Assembly: GCF_017814275.1 (NCBI RefSeq)
Contig: NZ_JAGIYQ010000001.1
Coordinates: 281,515-345,514, forward strand
Source of the DNA: Gottfriedia endophytica
GTDB taxonomy: Bacteria; Bacillota; Bacilli; Bacillales; Bacillaceae_G
Direction: 5' to 3'
Length of the DNA: 64,000 nt
Numbering within the stretch: the first letter of the stretch is position 1; each line of letters opens with the position of its first letter. Positions 62,644-64,000 of this stretch are shown here, piece after piece. A program made the position numbers and the translations under genes. The notes beneath the pieces were generated by a model that saw only the letters and a program-made list of their open reading frames with translations, did not search any database and had not been told where the DNA came from.

Positions 62644-63570
62644 AGACTGTTCCTTCAATAATTTAAATGCTTCCAGTAATAAGGGATAAGTTGCGAAATA
62701 GGTATCCTTGAAAGAATGCCCCTCTTCAAGTTGGAATTGATCAATCGCATTTAATAACTTCGTGTTACTTTCTTTAATTTGTCCCGATAATTTTTTCTTT
62801 TGTTGAGAAAGAATTAGTTTATCTGCTTGTAATTTATCTGCTAGACTTTTTTCTTTTAAGTTTTCCTTATTTAAACACTTAATTAAATCATCAAAAACTT
62901 CATACTGATTTTTTAATGCAATTCCATTAGCTTCTTTTCCGTTAAATTGACCACCTGTTAACATCGTTCTTTTTACATAAATCCCAGACCCATTTCCACC
63001 CATAAAATCTTTAAAAAAAGTGGACTTAACAGATTCTAATCCAGTAATGACATAATATAATTTACTTTCTTTATAAACAATACTACTTAATCCATTTTTA
63101 CTTAGTTCATTCACTCTTTTTTCTGCTGAATCTTTCTGTTTGAAAATACCTGCTTGAGCAACTTTTAAATTGACAGATGGGATCTCAACTAAATTTGTAT
63201 GTCCAATATTGTTGGATGATTGATAGCTAGGTAAAGTATTTTTAGGATGATCAGAAGAACTAAAAATTTTAAGAATACTAAATCCTAAAATTAGTCCAAC
63301 AACACATGCACTTACAATCGAAATAATAACACTCTTTAAAAACCTAGAAGATACTTGCTTCGTCTCATTATTTACTATTTTATTACTTTGTTCCTTCTTA
63401 CTTGCAATTTTTTCAAATGAAATAACATTATTCGGTCGTTCATCTAACGAGGGTAAAATCCAATTAAATTCCTTTACATCCTCCTTTGGTTTAATTATGT
63501 TTTCAGATTCCACCTGAAACTGTTTTTCTTCACCATTAATTTTTATTGATATTTTCGAGGACTTGTCCAC
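62626..63570 (-). CDS. spoIIB: Stage II sporulation protein B, SPOR-domain protein
   Basis: Septal protein that helps engulfment begin at the middle of the sporulation septum. 314 aa: cytoplasmic N-terminus, one TM helix at about 79-102 (SVIISIVSACVVGLILGFSI), then a SPOR peptidoglycan-binding domain (LKVAQAGIFKQKDSAEKRVN, then GLSSIVYKESKLYYVITGLE) and a helical tail. Location next to maf is as in B. subtilis. Confidence 0.9.
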   Translation of the reverse strand: MDKSSKISIKINGEEKQFQVESENIIKPKEDVKEFNWILPSLDERPNNVISFEKIASKKEQSNKIVNNETKQVSSRFLKSVIISIVSACVVGLILGFSILKIFSSSDHPKNTLPSYQSSNNIGHTNLVEIPSVNLKVAQAGIFKQKDSAEKRVNELSKNGLSSIVYKESKLYYVITGLESVKSTFFKDFMGGNGSGIYVKRTMLTGGQFNGKEANGIALKNQYEVFDDLIKCLNKENLKEKSLADKLQADKLILSQQKKKLSGQIKESNTKLLNAIDQFQLEEGHSFKDTYFATYPLLLEAFKLLKEQSSTLVK

Positions 63571-63698
63571 TCTGAATCCTCCTTAATTTATAAATAATAA
63601 TTAGTAAACTAACTCTATCAAATTATATATAAAAATATATGAGACTCCTGTCGAGAATAGCACTCAAATTTACGTCAAATTCAATGGTATACTGACAA

Positions 63699-63824
63699 AA
63701 TACGAAAAGTGGAAGCACCCCGGTTATCTCCGACAGGCATTGGAGCAAATACAAAGCGAAGTGTGTTTTTCACTTCACTTTGTATTTGTGAAATGACCGA
63801 GGAGATGGGTACAGGAGCTAGACA
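63699..63824 (+). repeat. Family C tandem repeat, unit 1
   Basis: Starts ACGAAAAGTGGAAGCACCCC and ends GGAGCTAGACAA. Inside, AAATACAAAGCGAAGTG and CACTTCACTTTGTATTT form a 17-bp hairpin with one mismatch. Confidence 0.82.
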
Positions 63825-63951
63825 ATACGAAAAGCGGAATGAACTCGCTTTGCTCTGAAAGGCGTTGGAGCAAATAACATGAAAAGGGTGCTTTTTCCCT
63901 TTACTTGTTATTTGTGAAACGACCGAAGAGCTAATTCATGGAACTAGACAA
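63825..63951 (+). repeat. Family C tandem repeat, unit 2
   Basis: Starts ACGAAAAGCGGAATGAACTC and ends GGAACTAGACAA. Hairpin arms AAATAACATGAAAAGGG and CCCTTTACTTGTTATTT: different bases from unit 1 but still paired (two mismatches). Confidence 0.82.
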
Positions 63952-64000
63952 CTCGAAATGCGGAGGCACCCCGTTTATCTCCGAAAGGCATTGGAGCAAA
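63952..64000 (+). repeat. Family C tandem repeat, unit 3, cut by the window
   Basis: CTCGAAATGCGGAGGCACCC then TTATCTCCGAAAGGCATTGG, ending GAGCAAA at the edge; continues to the right. With units 1-2 this makes up most of the 430-bp region after spoIIB's start; no gene is seen there. Confidence 0.75.

Overview
The window is a low-GC chromosomal segment from an endospore-forming Firmicute of the Bacillaceae. This rests on gene content and order: relA-apt-recJ-secDF-comN-spoVB, yajC-tgt-queA-ruvB-ruvA-bofC, safA-nadA-nadC-nadB / nifS-nadR, obg-spo0B-rpmA-prp-rplU, and spoIVFB-spoIVFA-minD-minC-mreD-mreC-mreB-radC-maf-spoIIB. These blocks match the Bacillus subtilis arrangement and lie mostly on the minus strand. 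Unlike B. subtilis, it carries an RNase E/G gene between rplU and spoIVFB, a second MraY-like gene beside spoVB, and an ammonia-dependent nadE near the nad genes. The species cannot be fixed from sequence alone.

Layout. 0-9 kb: stringent response (relA, cut by the window edge), purine salvage, RecJ, SecDF, ComN, SpoVB and an MraY paralogue. 9-25 kb: an accessory island interrupting the block that in B. subtilis joins spoVB to yrbG-yrzE-yajC. It holds two VOC proteins, two SDR dehydrogenases with a divergent TetR regulator, immunity-like gene remnants, an ArsR-plus-three-SRPBCC operon, small lipoproteins and secreted proteins, a P-loop kinase and an intact IS3-family element. 25-35 kb: yrbG, yrzE, a chemoreceptor, yajC, queuosine and Holliday-junction genes, bofC. 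35-44 kb: a YhgE/Pip membrane protein with its TetR regulator, a spore lipoprotein, nadE, a CotS/APH-like kinase and a strongly repeat-expanded SafA. 44-50 kb: de novo NAD synthesis with NifS and the niacin-responsive repressor. 50-64 kb: Obg, Spo0B, ribosomal proteins with the L27-processing protease, RNase E/G, the SpoIVF proteolytic pair, Min and Mre cell-shape genes, RadC, Maf and SpoIIB.

Three non-coding repeat families overlie this. Family B is a palindrome of about 32-34 bp (core AACTAACGCATGCGTTAGTT, or a variant centred on CCTGCC) with 22 clear copies; 20 lie between 9.3 and 24.7 kb, where most intergenic gaps hold one or two, and the other two bracket a single small gene at 34.8-35.2 kb. 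Family A is a MITE-like element of about 200-230 bp with inverted ends, present as seven long copies, all in one orientation, plus shortened derivatives. Family C is a tandem hairpin unit of about 126 bp at the right edge. Families A and C show compensatory differences in their stems. No transposase in the window matches their ends.

Regulatory DNA worth noting includes perfect palindromic operators for both TetR genes and for arsR (whose predicted transcript would be leaderless), an L21 leader with a good sigma-A promoter, a spore-lipoprotein gene whose ribosome site sits in a long hairpin, and a terminator split in its loop by the IS element.
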